Origin: Paenibacillus plantarum
GTDB lineage: Bacteria; Bacillota; Bacilli; Paenibacillales; NBRC-103111
NCBI RefSeq assembly: GCF_013141695.1
Contig: NZ_WHNY01000060.1
Location: 372,001 to 436,000, forward strand
Direction of reading: 5' to 3'
DNA: 64,000 bases
Positions 25,216 through 34,312 of the stretch are shown one piece after another. Positions within the stretch are counted from its first letter, which is position 1. Each line of letters begins with the position of its first letter. Made by a program: the position numbers and the translations under genes. The notes beneath the pieces were generated by a model, which worked only from the letters and a program-made list of their open reading frames with translations, was not told the DNA's origin and ran no database searches.

Positions 25216-26301
25216 ATGGTTAGTACAATTAAATCGTTGCCAAAGCTTTCTGTTACTGCAGCATTATTCAGTGTCGTTCTTCTTCTAAGCGCTTGCGGTT
25301 CGAGCGGCGGCTCCTCAGCTGCACAGACATCTAGCCCGCAAGGTTCATCGCCAGTCACTACACCGGTTCAAGCGAAGACTGAAGCGAAAGTACTGACCAT
25401 TAATTTTGGATATATTCCGGATATGGGCGGGGCGGCTCCAGTAGCAATTGGAGAAGAGAAAGGTTTCTTCAAAGAGGAAGGCATCAAATTGAATGCGATT
25501 AAATTTCTAAGCGGGCCTCCCGAGTTTCAAGCTATGGCCTCTGGCGATGTAGACATTGCCTATATCGGACCTGGCGCTGCGTTCTTGTCTGCCCAAGGTC
25601 AAGGAAATATTATCGGACTTATCTCACTAGGAAAGAGCGATATGGTTTTTGCAACGAAGAAATCAGGGGTTCAAGATTGGAAAGGTCTTAAAGGAAAAAC
25701 AGTGGGTGTACCGAAAGGGACCTCAGGTGAAATGGTTCTTAATTTAGGACTCGAAAAAGCGGGACTGAAACCAAGTGATGTGAATATCGTCAATATGGAT
25801 GTCGCAGGTGCGGTTACAGCTTATGTGGCAGGTAAAGTCGATGCCGTAGCCATTTGGTCTCCTTATACGGTAGAAATTGAAAAGCAGATCGGCAAAGAAA
25901 ATATGATCAAGCTAGGCGATAACAGCAGCTTCTTCCCCGACTACAGTTTCCCGGCCAGCTGGGTTGTGAGTCCGAAATTTCTAAAAGAAAAGCCTGAGCT
26001 TGTAGAGAAATTTATGAAAGCCATGAACAAAACAACAGATTACAAAATCAGTCACATTGATGAAGCGGTCAAACTGACTGCGGCATATACACAAGTGCCA
26101 GAAGATAGTCTTAAGCAAGAATTGGACTCCCGTGAGTGGATCGACAGCAAGAAGCAAGCTGAGGTGTTTAAGGATGGCTCGGCCAAGAAGTGGTTCGACA
26201 ACTTGCAAAAACTGTTTGTTGATAATGGTAAGTTAACAAGTGTTGTTCCATCGGAAAACTTCTTGACGACGGGTCCAGCAATCAAAGCCGTTCAGCCATA
26301 A
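25216..26301 (+). CDS. ABC transporter substrate-binding lipoprotein, SsuA/TauA (NMT1-like)
   Basis: A 361-residue lipoprotein: signal peptide with lipobox LLSAC, then a low-complexity Ser/Ala/Pro linker. The mature domain reads LTINFGYIPDMGGAAPVAIG, then EKGFFKEEGI and GDVDIAYIGPGAAFL, followed by KGLKGKTVGVPKGTSGE, the pattern of periplasmic-binding proteins of the NMT1/OpuAC-like nitrate, taurine and sulfonate group. It would capture the substrate outside the cell and hand it to the permease encoded upstream. A long hairpin follows (26313-26356). The specific ligand cannot be read from sequence. Confidence 0.92.
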   Translation: MVSTIKSLPKLSVTAALFSVVLLLSACGSSGGSSAAQTSSPQGSSPVTTPVQAKTEAKVLTINFGYIPDMGGAAPVAIGEEKGFFKEEGIKLNAIKFLSGPPEFQAMASGDVDIAYIGPGAAFLSAQGQGNIIGLISLGKSDMVFATKKSGVQDWKGLKGKTVGVPKGTSGEMVLNLGLEKAGLKPSDVNIVNMDVAGAVTAYVAGKVDAVAIWSPYTVEIEKQIGKENMIKLGDNSSFFPDYSFPASWVVSPKFLKEKPELVEKFMKAMNKTTDYKISHIDEAVKLTAAYTQVPEDSLKQELDSREWIDSKKQAEVFKDGSAKKWFDNLQKLFVDNGKLTSVVPSENFLTTGPAIKAVQP

Positions 26302-26312
26302 AAGAGAATAAG

Positions 26313-26356
26313 CATAAAGCAAGAGGAGGGCTTCATAGCCCTCCTCTTGCTTTATG
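26313..26356. terminator. Long hairpin between converging genes
   Basis: A 20-bp perfect stem (CATAAAGCAAGAGGAGGGCT and its complement, loop TCAT). The stop codon of the minus-strand response regulator lies in its loop. It has no clean T-run on the plus strand but should end or stabilise transcripts from both sides. Confidence 0.8.
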
Positions 26357-27031
26357 TATGAATGGCGTTATGTTTAGCTCGCGAAGCATAGCCGTCACTT
26401 CTTTCGTCCGCTTTTTGTTGAACTTTTTTAAAATCATATTAATTTGCGATTTGATCGTCGAAAGTTCAACTTGACGCTCTTTAGCAATTTCAGTAATTTT
26501 CATCTCTTTGAGCAATAGTTCCAGAATCGACAGTTCAGAAGGGGTCATCTGAGAGATAATCAGGGTGGCCATCAGCAGAGTTTCCTGATTTCGCCTTATG
26601 CGAGAAAATTCATTTTTGATTTTATAGGCGAACTCAGGACGTACTTGTACATTTCCAGCATACGACGATCGAATACTCTGAATAATGGCGGTGCTTGAGC
26701 TTGTTTTGAGCACATAATCGACTGCCCCTGTTTCGAAAGCACTGAATACCGTTTCGTCGTCCTCATGAACGGTAAGGAAAATGATGCGTACCTGTGGGTA
26801 CTGGTCGAGAACCTTTTGGGCCGTAATGATCCCATCATGCTTCATGTCCATCTCGATATCCATCAAAATAATGTCAGGTGCGCCAACTTGATTCAACAAT
26901 TGCAGCACTTCCTTGCCACTTGCGGCTTGCCCAATGACGGTTAAATCCTCTTCTTCAGTAATCAAGCTGCAGAAGTGCTCTCTCAAAACATCCAGATCCT
27001 CAGCAACGATGATTCGAATATTTGCTGCCAT
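26333..27031 (-). CDS. NarL/LuxR-type response regulator
   Basis: A 232-residue protein. The receiver domain has the acidic pocket (VAEDLD), the phosphoacceptor aspartate in IILMDIEMD (about residue 54) and the lysine in DYVLKTSSS. The C-terminal half is a LuxR-type helix-turn-helix (MTPSELSILELLLKEMKITE, ERQVELSTIKSQINMILKKF). ATG 27031 is chosen because AGAAAGG lies 9 bases upstream; TTG 27040 and ATG 27037 are too close. The gene is the last of a three-gene unit (AraC regulator, histidine kinase, response regulator) on the strand opposite the transport genes, and it probably controls the sulfatase-transport genes around it. Confidence 0.9.
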   Translation of the reverse strand: MAANIRIIVAEDLDVLREHFCSLITEEEDLTVIGQAASGKEVLQLLNQVGAPDIILMDIEMDMKHDGIITAQKVLDQYPQVRIIFLTVHEDDETVFSAFETGAVDYVLKTSSSTAIIQSIRSSYAGNVQVRPEFAYKIKNEFSRIRRNQETLLMATLIISQMTPSELSILELLLKEMKITEIAKERQVELSTIKSQINMILKKFNKKRTKEVTAMLRELNITPFIHKARGGL

Positions 27032-27048
27032 GTTCATCAACCTTTCTC

Positions 27049-28548
27049 TTATTTTGTTTTCAATACATATAAAGGAATAATCAGTTGGAATGTACTGCCT
27101 GAACCTAGCTTACTTTCTAGGTGAATCCGTCCATAATGGCCTAGCACAATGTGTTTTACGTAAGACAAACCAACGCCCCAATTTTTATTTGTATTTTTGT
27201 TCGTATAGAAAGGATCGAAGATATGCTCCTGCAAATGCTCGGGAATACCTGAGCCGTTATCGGCAATTTTCAAAATAACCCAATTATCCTCCACATAAAC
27301 AATCATTCGAATGAGCCCTGACTGGTCAGCTTCAATGGCTTCAATGGCATTCATCAGCAGGTTGTAGATGACTTCAGACATATGCTCAGAATCGGCTAAT
27401 ATCATCGGATCTGCCCCCAGTGATTCACATTCAATCTCGATATTGGAAGGGATATTTGGCATTCGATCGAGGGTGTACTGAATGAGCGCTTGAATGGAAT
27501 GAGGCTTCAATTGTAGATGGCTTGTTTTAAAAGATTTATATAATTGATCAAGTCGGCCTAACGTTTGATTGACGATTTCATCGGCTTTCGTCAGATTCTT
27601 TTCTAAGGATTTACGGTCATCATGCCCAGCCTGTACACTTTGATTGGCTTGCTTAATGAGTAAGTCAATCATAATTAATTGGTTTTTTAAAGCATGAGTG
27701 AAAACTTGAGCCCCCATGTTGGCAATATTAAGCTTTCGCTCCAACAATAGATCCTCTTTGCCCATTTTCATTTCGATCTCCGTGTATTGCCAGATTGAAA
27801 TAATGCTGAATAACGATAACACACCGGTTAATCCTATACTCACATACCACTCTAGAAGCGTAAGAGGCGGGTTAAAGTTGGAAAAATCGGAGTATAGTAC
27901 GTAAAATGTACGGACATCGAAAACCTGTAAAGGACCCATGAAGCCAAGGTAAAAATAGAACAAAACAAGCGAAAATACACCCAATATAACGAACTTGCTT
28001 TGTCGTTTCACCCAAGGGATGGTGACGCGCCTATATTTCCATATGAGTACATAAATAGCTGCTGAGACAAACAAAACGAGCCAACCACGCGTAACCCAGC
28101 CAATGATATAGGTGTGTTTACGATCCATGGAAGTAAGCACCCATTTGTAGATGATCGGATCATAGAAAATGAGATTGGCGAGAGACGGCAGGAGAGTAAA
28201 GACATAAATACTCCACATGCGTTTGGTGGGTTTATAAGCCATGAATGAAATGGACAGGCCGATTAAGCTGAAAACAAATAACGAGCGCCCCGCCGTAAGC
28301 ATTCGGCTGATCCCTTCGATTTTTATCGGTGCGTTAAGCAGGAGATTCCGAATCGAATCGTTAAAAAACAAAACAATATTAATGCGGTAGTAGAACCCGC
28401 CGTATTTGGCTATGAATAGAATCAACCCAAACATGCTCAAAAACCAGCCTACGAGTACGAAACCCATCCAATAGGCGGAAGGATTACGTGCTTTGGCTAT
28501 AAATAGTGTAATGGCAGCAACCATAAGTAAAATAAGCAGAATTGTCAT
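27049..28548 (-). CDS. Membrane histidine kinase with multi-span sensor region
   Basis: A 499-residue kinase. The first 270 residues contain about seven hydrophobic spans and no large extracellular loop, so the signal is likely sensed in or near the membrane. The phosphoacceptor histidine is in FTHALKNQLIMID. The ATP-binding domain has the N-box IYNLLMNAIEAIE, G1 LKIADNGSGIPE and the F/G2 region DPFYTNKNTNKNWGVGLSYV. The histidine segment differs from the common SHELRTP form and resembles kinases with the ALKN motif. Its ATG overlaps the stop of the AraC gene by 4 bases, so the genes are co-translated. The response regulator gene is 17 bases downstream. Confidence 0.9.
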   Translation of the reverse strand: MTILLILLMVAAITLFIAKARNPSAYWMGFVLVGWFLSMFGLILFIAKYGGFYYRINIVLFFNDSIRNLLLNAPIKIEGISRMLTAGRSLFVFSLIGLSISFMAYKPTKRMWSIYVFTLLPSLANLIFYDPIIYKWVLTSMDRKHTYIIGWVTRGWLVLFVSAAIYVLIWKYRRVTIPWVKRQSKFVILGVFSLVLFYFYLGFMGPLQVFDVRTFYVLYSDFSNFNPPLTLLEWYVSIGLTGVLSLFSIISIWQYTEIEMKMGKEDLLLERKLNIANMGAQVFTHALKNQLIMIDLLIKQANQSVQAGHDDRKSLEKNLTKADEIVNQTLGRLDQLYKSFKTSHLQLKPHSIQALIQYTLDRMPNIPSNIEIECESLGADPMILADSEHMSEVIYNLLMNAIEAIEADQSGLIRMIVYVEDNWVILKIADNGSGIPEHLQEHIFDPFYTNKNTNKNWGVGLSYVKHIVLGHYGRIHLESKLGSGSTFQLIIPLYVLKTK

Positions 28549-29432
28549 AGCATCACCTGATCGTTTAATTCTAGGTCGCAGTGCTTGTCCCTGTAGTGTT
28601 TAGGCGCTGTTCCGTAAAACAAAGTGAAGGCTCGTGTAAATGCGAACAAATCGCTATATCCGAGCGAGAGCGCGATTTCTGTAATGGAGTAAGTGGACTC
28701 GAGCAGCTGTCGCCGAGCTTCTCTCATACGGAGCCGTTGTAAATAATTAGAGGGATTTGTATTCATATGTTTGCTGAATGCTTTCGAGAAGTGTGAACGA
28801 GATATACCCAGCCAATCGGATACTTGCTCTACTGTAATTCCTTCAGCAAAATGGACGTCCATGTATGATTTTCCGCGTTCGAGCCAAGTAGGCAGTGAAT
28901 GACTTGAACTTGAATCGTTAGAGGATGATGAAACAACCAAAAGGTGAAGGAATTCCATCAATCTACCGGCTAGCAGCAAAGGTTGATCCAATTGTTGAGC
29001 GAGCAGCTCACGGATGGTATCTAGGATAGCAATCAGCTCCCGTGTGACCCCGTTATGCATATAAGGATGCACGGCGGATAGCTGGGTATGTTGAAGCTGA
29101 GCGGCTGCAAGCGGTCCATGGAATGCGATCCATGCCATTTGAAGTTCAGTCCCGCTAGGGTTAATTTCGTACTCATAGGTTTCATCCGGATGCATGCAGA
29201 ACAAATCGCCCCTCTTTAGAACAACCTTATCCTCACGAAAGCTAAGTTGAAGCTCGCCGCTCAAAATAAGATGAAGACTGTAATAGGTAAAATGGCGCGG
29301 TCCCACTCTGTAGGTTGATTTGGCGCGATTGCGCCCAGAAGTCAACACCCAAATACCAATCTGCCTCTCTAACGCAGATGGGATATGAGGTATCATTTCA
29401 TAGAACTCTGCCCCGTTTTCTTGCCATGCCAA
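28545..29432 (-). CDS. AraC-family transcriptional regulator
   Basis: A 295-residue protein: an N-terminal cupin-like sensing domain (LHLILSGELQLSFREDK, GDLFCMHPDETYEYEIN) and a C-terminal pair of helix-turn-helix motifs (GITVEQVSDWLGISRSHFSK, YSITEIALSLGYSDLFAFTR). The start is TTG at 29432 with AAAGGAGG 7 bases upstream; a nearby ATG is out of frame. It is divergent from the second sulfatase, with a 9-bp inverted repeat between them (29459-29467 / 29507-29515). It probably activates that sulfatase gene and the kinase-regulator genes downstream (inference). Confidence 0.9.
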   Translation of the reverse strand: MAWQENGAEFYEMIPHIPSALERQIGIWVLTSGRNRAKSTYRVGPRHFTYYSLHLILSGELQLSFREDKVVLKRGDLFCMHPDETYEYEINPSGTELQMAWIAFHGPLAAAQLQHTQLSAVHPYMHNGVTRELIAILDTIRELLAQQLDQPLLLAGRLMEFLHLLVVSSSSNDSSSSHSLPTWLERGKSYMDVHFAEGITVEQVSDWLGISRSHFSKAFSKHMNTNPSNYLQRLRMREARRQLLESTYSITEIALSLGYSDLFAFTRAFTLFYGTAPKHYRDKHCDLELNDQVML

Positions 29433-29458
29433 TCCGAGTTCCTCCTTTTCATGTGATC

Positions 29459-29515
29459 ACACAAATAGATAAATGCAATTATTACATTATAGCATGTTAA
29501 TAAGATTATTTGTGT
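29459..29515. promoter_or_regulatory. Inverted repeat in the divergent AraC/sulfatase promoter region
   Basis: ACACAAATA (29459-29467) and its complement TATTTGTGT (29507-29515) are separated by 39 bases. A TATAAA box (29516-29521) follows the right arm. The layout suits paired regulator sites for the divergent genes; no binding protein can be assigned. Confidence 0.45.
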
Positions 29516-29554
29516 TATAAAATAAATGAAAACACACAATTAGAGGAGGATGTT

Positions 29555-31066
29555 ATGAAGCGTCCCAATATCTTATTGATCACCAGTGATCAACAGCATT
29601 GGCATACACTAGGCGCGTTTAACTCGGAAATACACACGCCTAATTTAGACCGATTAACCTTCGAGGGGACAACTTTCAATCGAGCGTACTGCCCGAATCC
29701 TACCTGTACACCTACAAGAGCTTCCATTATTACCGGCATGTATCCAAGCCAGCATGGCGCATGGACGTTAGGAACCAAATTATTAGAGGATCGCCATACG
29801 GTAGGAGAAGACTTCTTAGCTACCGGTTATCGTACTGCCTTAGTAGGCAAGGCACACTTTCAGCCGCTTAGAAGCACCGAGGAGTTTCCTTCCTTAGAAG
29901 CTGTCCCACTTCTACAGGACTTGGACTATTGGAAGCAATTTAACGAAACCTTCTATGGCTTCGATCATGTGGAGTTGGCACGTAATCACACGAATGAATT
30001 TCTAGTGGGACAGCATTATGCGATTTGGATGGAAGAGCAGGGCTGCAGTAACTGGCGCGATTATTTCCTTGCTCCAACTGGCACACTGGATCCTTCTATC
30101 AAACATAAATGGCCGATTCCAGAAAAGTATCATTATAATACTTGGATAGCAGAAAGAAGCAACAAGCTGATGGAGGAATTTACAGAGAAGGAAGAGCCGT
30201 TCTTCCTTTGGGCTAGTTTCTTCGACCCTCATCCGGATTATTTGGTACCTGAGCCGTGGGATACGATGTATGATCCCAATACACTTACTCTTCCTAAGGT
30301 CGTGCCAGGCGAACATGATAATAATCCGCCGCATTTTCGTATGACGCAGGAGGCACAGCCAGATTTCACAGCCTGGAAGGAAACCGGTCATGCGATCCAC
30401 GGCTATCATTCCCACCAAGTGTACGATGAAGCCGAGCAGCGTCAGAACATGGCTACCTACTACGGGATGATCAGCAAGATGGATGCTTACATTGGGCGCA
30501 TTCTTGACAAGGTTGATGAACTAGGTATAGCTGAGGATACCTTGATTGTATTTACAACCGATCATGGACACTTTTTTGGTCAGCATGGGCTTCATTTCAA
30601 AGGTGGATTTCACTATGAGGATGTCATTAAGTTGCCGTTTATTGTTCGATATCCGGGTAAAGTTCCTGCTGGACGCCAATCAGAGGCATTTCAGTCTTTG
30701 GTCGATCTGGCGCCGACCTTCTTAAGTATAGCTGGCCTGCCGATTGCGAGAACGATGACAGGCGTAAATCAAAGCCAGGTATGGTTTGGGAAACAACATG
30801 CGGCACGTGACCATATCCTGTGTGAATTCCGACATGAGCCTACCACGATTCATCAAAAAACGTATGTCAATGAAAGATACAAAATTACAGTATATTATAA
30901 TCAAACCTATGGGGAGATATTCGATCTGAAGGAGGATCCTCAAGAACTGCATAACCGATGGGACGACCCCGAGTATGTACACGTAAAGAGCGATCTACTT
31001 CTGAAATTTACATGGGCGGAGCTGGGAAAAGAAGCGCTTCCGATGCCTCGCATATGGCATGCCTAA
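29555..31066 (+). CDS. Sulfatase, Cys-type (second)
   Basis: A 503-residue sulfatase, again without a signal peptide. The N-terminal RPNILLITSDQQHWHTLGAF carries the metal aspartate and the catalytic signature is NPTCTPTRASIITGMYP, where the cysteine needs formylglycine conversion. The second metal site is IVFTTDHGHFFGQHGLHFKG. It resembles aryl or carbohydrate sulfatases and is only distantly similar to the sulfatase at 22105, so the two likely have different substrates. ATG 29555 is chosen because GAGGAGG lies 5-6 bases upstream. It is divergent from the AraC gene. It has its own terminator at 31086-31126. Confidence 0.92.
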   Translation: MKRPNILLITSDQQHWHTLGAFNSEIHTPNLDRLTFEGTTFNRAYCPNPTCTPTRASIITGMYPSQHGAWTLGTKLLEDRHTVGEDFLATGYRTALVGKAHFQPLRSTEEFPSLEAVPLLQDLDYWKQFNETFYGFDHVELARNHTNEFLVGQHYAIWMEEQGCSNWRDYFLAPTGTLDPSIKHKWPIPEKYHYNTWIAERSNKLMEEFTEKEEPFFLWASFFDPHPDYLVPEPWDTMYDPNTLTLPKVVPGEHDNNPPHFRMTQEAQPDFTAWKETGHAIHGYHSHQVYDEAEQRQNMATYYGMISKMDAYIGRILDKVDELGIAEDTLIVFTTDHGHFFGQHGLHFKGGFHYEDVIKLPFIVRYPGKVPAGRQSEAFQSLVDLAPTFLSIAGLPIARTMTGVNQSQVWFGKQHAARDHILCEFRHEPTTIHQKTYVNERYKITVYYNQTYGEIFDLKEDPQELHNRWDDPEYVHVKSDLLLKFTWAELGKEALPMPRIWHA

Positions 31067-31085
31067 ATTGTTATGTTTAGGAAGT

Positions 31086-31126
31086 ATAGACCAGTTCCTA
31101 TTTGGGGGAAGTGGTCTATTTTTTTG
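31086..31126 (+). terminator. Rho-independent terminator
   Basis: ATAGACCAGTTCC and GGAAGTGGTCTAT pair with one mismatch, followed by seven T residues, after the second sulfatase. The rest of 31067-31367 holds a promoter and operator, listed separately. Confidence 0.9.
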
Positions 31127-31203
31127 TTTCAAGCTGGGGCTGTCGCTTGTTACAAAGATTCATAAAATAGCAGGATTGTGCAGGAAGTTAGCTATTGTCT
31201 GCA

Positions 31204-31262
31204 TTAAATTTCTTCTATTTTCACGTTATAATAAGGAACGAAAAGAAATGTAAGCGCAATCA
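31204..31262 (+). promoter_or_regulatory. Promoter and cre-like site of the PL11 lyase gene
   Basis: TTAAAT (31204-31209), 17-bp spacer, perfect TATAAT (31227-31232). TGTAAGCGCAATCA (31249-31262) lies 16 bases downstream and fits the catabolite-control (cre) consensus TGWNANCGNTNNCA with one mismatch. This would give repression by a CcpA- or LacI-type regulator. Confidence 0.55.
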
Positions 31263-31367
31263 ATTAACGGATAATCTATACGATCGGTGGAGGTGAAACG
31301 GGAAGTACGCAGATGTCCCGAGGCAAAGTGAATGTAGATCTATATTGACTACCTGGAGGTTGTAGAA

Positions 31368-33260
31368 ATGTTTAAACATGCTAAGCAACTGATTAAAGCA
31401 ACTTGCTTCATTACATTAAGCTCACTCCTCATTTCTTCTTTCGGTATCCAGGCACCTTCCGCACACGCAGCGGTTGCAAGGCAAATGGAGAAATTAGACC
31501 GCGGTCTAGTGGCAGTTAAGGTCAGCACAGGCGTCCTCGTCAGTTGGCGACTTCTCGGTACGGAGGCAGCGAGCACGTCGTTCAACGTCTATCGCAATGG
31601 CGTTAAGCTCAATGCTTCACCGATCACGACAAGCACGAATTATCAAGATAATTCGGGTACAACGAGCTCCAGTTACACGGTCAAAGCCGTTGTTGGCGGC
31701 GTGGAGCAGACCGCATCAGCTGCAGCTACGCCATGGGCGAACAACTATTTGGATGTGCCGATACAGAAACCTGCGGGCGGCACGACACCAGACGGTGTCA
31801 GCTACACCTATACCGCGAATGATGCAAGTGTTGGTGATGTGGACGGAGACGGCCAATATGAAATCATTTTGAAATGGGATCCAACGAATTCCAAAGATAA
31901 TTCACAGGATGGCTATACGGGTGAAGTGTTCGTCGATGCTTATAAACTGAATGGTACACGGTTATGGCGGATCAGTATGGGTAAAAATATTCGGGCTGGC
32001 GCTCACTATACGCAATTCATGGTCTACGATTTAGATGGAGATGGCAAAGCGGAAATCGCCATGAAAACAGCCGATGGAACGAAAGACGGCACTGGTGTAG
32101 TCATTGGTAGCTCAACCGTGGATTATCGAAACAGTGTGGGTAGAGTACTGAGTGGGCCAGAATTTTTAACGATCTTTGAAGGAGCGACAGGAAAGGCATT
32201 AACTTCGACGAGCTATGAGCCAGCACGCGGCACAGTCGGCGATTGGGGCGATACGTACGGCAACCGGGTAGATCGCTTCTTAGCGACGGTCGCCTATCTG
32301 GATGGGCAGAAACCCAGCATCGTCATGGCACGCGGCTATTACACAAGAACGGTTCTAGTAGCATACAATTGGCGTGGTGGAACACTATCCAAGTTATGGA
32401 CATTTGACAGCAACACCTCAGGCAATTCGGCCTATGCAGGGCAAGGGAATCACAACTTAACAGCCGCCGACGTTGACGGTGATGGCAAGGATGAAATCGT
32501 CTATGGTGCGATGACGATTGATGATAACGGAGCTAAGAAATACAACACAGCGTTGGGTCATGGAGATGCCCTTCATGTCGGCGATTTGGATCCGAACAGT
32601 GCGGGACTTGAAGTATTCAAAGTGATGGAAAGCACTAGCGCTACCTATGGAGCAGCCGTGTGGAATGCGGGAACTGGCGCCATCAAGTGGGGAGTGAATA
32701 CAGGCGCTGATACGGGAAGAGGCATGTCGGCTGATATTGACCCACGGTATGCTGGGGAAGAAGTATGGGCAAGCAACGGTGTCGGGCTATACCAAATCAA
32801 TGGTACCAAAATCAGCTCCACGACCCCTTCATCCATTAATTTTGGTATCTGGTGGGATGGCGATGTGTCCCGTGAGCTTCTTGATCACAATTGGGATGGC
32901 ACGAATGGGGTTGGTCGCATTGATAAATGGAACTACACAGCTCTCAATACAACGACTTTATTAACCGCAACAGGAACCAATTCGAATAACTACACGAAAG
33001 GGAATCCAAGCTTGCAAGCCGATCTATTAGGTGATTGGCGTGAAGAGGTCATTTGGCGGAAATCGGACAGCACAGCTTTACGCATCTATGCAACGCCGTA
33101 TGAAACAACGACACGCCTGTGGACTTTAATGCATGATCCGCTTTACCGTCTGGATATCGCTTGGCAAAATGTCGCTTACAACCAACCGCCTCACACGAGT
33201 TACTATCTCGGAACAGGCATGGCCACACCAACGCAGCCGAATATCTATACCACGCCATAA
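31368..33260 (+). CDS. Rhamnogalacturonan lyase, PL11 (YesW/YesX-like)
   Basis: A 630-residue secreted enzyme. A signal peptide ends near SAHAAVA. The mature protein starts with the family pattern MEKLDRGLVAVKVSTG and LVSWRLLGTE. An eight-bladed beta-propeller follows with calcium-binding loops of the form D-x-D-G-D-G: DVDGDGQYEI, DLDGDGKAEI, DVDGDGKDEI, DHNWDG. The C-terminal part (LLGDWREEVIWRKSD and ATPYETTTRLWTLMHDP) matches the conserved PL11 end. These enzymes cleave the rhamnogalacturonan-I backbone of pectin by beta-elimination. The length is normal for a single-module enzyme with no carbohydrate-binding domain. It is followed by a converging AraC gene. Confidence 0.94.
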   Translation: MFKHAKQLIKATCFITLSSLLISSFGIQAPSAHAAVARQMEKLDRGLVAVKVSTGVLVSWRLLGTEAASTSFNVYRNGVKLNASPITTSTNYQDNSGTTSSSYTVKAVVGGVEQTASAAATPWANNYLDVPIQKPAGGTTPDGVSYTYTANDASVGDVDGDGQYEIILKWDPTNSKDNSQDGYTGEVFVDAYKLNGTRLWRISMGKNIRAGAHYTQFMVYDLDGDGKAEIAMKTADGTKDGTGVVIGSSTVDYRNSVGRVLSGPEFLTIFEGATGKALTSTSYEPARGTVGDWGDTYGNRVDRFLATVAYLDGQKPSIVMARGYYTRTVLVAYNWRGGTLSKLWTFDSNTSGNSAYAGQGNHNLTAADVDGDGKDEIVYGAMTIDDNGAKKYNTALGHGDALHVGDLDPNSAGLEVFKVMESTSATYGAAVWNAGTGAIKWGVNTGADTGRGMSADIDPRYAGEEVWASNGVGLYQINGTKISSTTPSSINFGIWWDGDVSRELLDHNWDGTNGVGRIDKWNYTALNTTTLLTATGTNSNNYTKGNPSLQADLLGDWREEVIWRKSDSTALRIYATPYETTTRLWTLMHDPLYRLDIAWQNVAYNQPPHTSYYLGTGMATPTQPNIYTTP

Positions 33261-33303
33261 AGTGAGAATGAGAGAATCGTACGGGTCAGTCCGGCGCTTC
33301 TTT

Positions 33304-34149
33304 TTATTCCATTCTTAGCTGTTGAATACGCTTTCTACATACAGCAGGGGATGTCCCATAGAAAGCAGAAAACTGGCGAGAGAAATAAAAGGGATGATTG
33401 AATCCGACTTCCTCCGCAATTTCGGCCATCGTTAGTGAAGTCGTTTCTATGAGCTTTCTAGCTTGGCGAAGTCGAATTTTATTTAACATGTCCATGACGG
33501 ATTCACCGGTCTGTCTTTTAAAGAGATGGGCGAACCTAGAAGGGGATAAGTTAACCAACGCAGCTAGTTCAGCAACCGTATATGGTTGATTATAATGTTG
33601 TGTAATCAGCGCTAACGTACGCGCTATGCGTGAATCGAGCGGATATTCGGGTTGCATGGCACTTTTGGACAGGAGAAGGAGGATTTTTTCTAGTGCATTG
33701 ATAGCGAATCTTTCGGAGTAGAAATCTGTTTCATCATTGTATTGAATTAATTCGTTAAAAGCGCTAAATACCTGAAGCGACTCATTTTCAGAATGAAAGC
33801 GAGCTAATCGTATGCCCTTAATCGCCTCTGGCAGCTGTAAAAGCGGTAACCATTCTTCCTTCGGGACAAAATGACACCAATAAAACTCCCATAGCGTATT
33901 CTCTGGCGTTCCGTAAAAATGGGGGGTGCCTGGTGTGATTAAAGTAACCTCATCCTGCTGGCATTCGAAAGTCTCTTTACCGTTGTTAAATAAACCTGTC
34001 CCTTTCAATGTTAAGGTCAGATAATAATCTTTCGTACCGTTGGACCGTTTAACTTTGTAACCAAAGGACTGACGATAATGGCCGGAAATCAGCCTTCCAG
34101 GAATCGTAGTTAAATTCTCAGTGGCAGAAAAAGACATGAACTCAGTCAT
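33304..34149 (-). CDS. AraC-family transcriptional regulator
   Basis: A 281-residue regulator: N-terminal cupin-like domain (DYYLTLTLKGTGLFNNGKE, TLITPGTPHFYG) and two C-terminal helix-turn-helix motifs (YTVAELAALVNLSPSRFAHL, LTMAEIAEEVGFNHPFYFSR). The ATG at 34149 has GGGGG about 10 bases upstream; an in-frame ATG at 34173 would add eight residues. It converges with the PL11 gene and is divergent from the hydrolase gene at 34313. The N-terminal domain type suggests sugar sensing, so it likely controls nearby plant-polysaccharide genes (inference). Confidence 0.88.
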   Translation of the reverse strand: MTEFMSFSATENLTTIPGRLISGHYRQSFGYKVKRSNGTKDYYLTLTLKGTGLFNNGKETFECQQDEVTLITPGTPHFYGTPENTLWEFYWCHFVPKEEWLPLLQLPEAIKGIRLARFHSENESLQVFSAFNELIQYNDETDFYSERFAINALEKILLLLSKSAMQPEYPLDSRIARTLALITQHYNQPYTVAELAALVNLSPSRFAHLFKRQTGESVMDMLNKIRLRQARKLIETTSLTMAEIAEEVGFNHPFYFSRQFSAFYGTSPAVCRKRIQQLRME

Positions 34150-34312
34150 AATAGGATCGCCCCCATTACCCATTTAGTTACTAGTATATAGGATTTTATG
34201 GAAAAATAAATCGTTGTAGGATACAGTGTGATAAAACTGCAAAAATTGATCTTACATTTGCTAACCCTTACAATGGAATTATTCGTTTGGTAAATATTCT
34301 GGAGGTGTAGGA

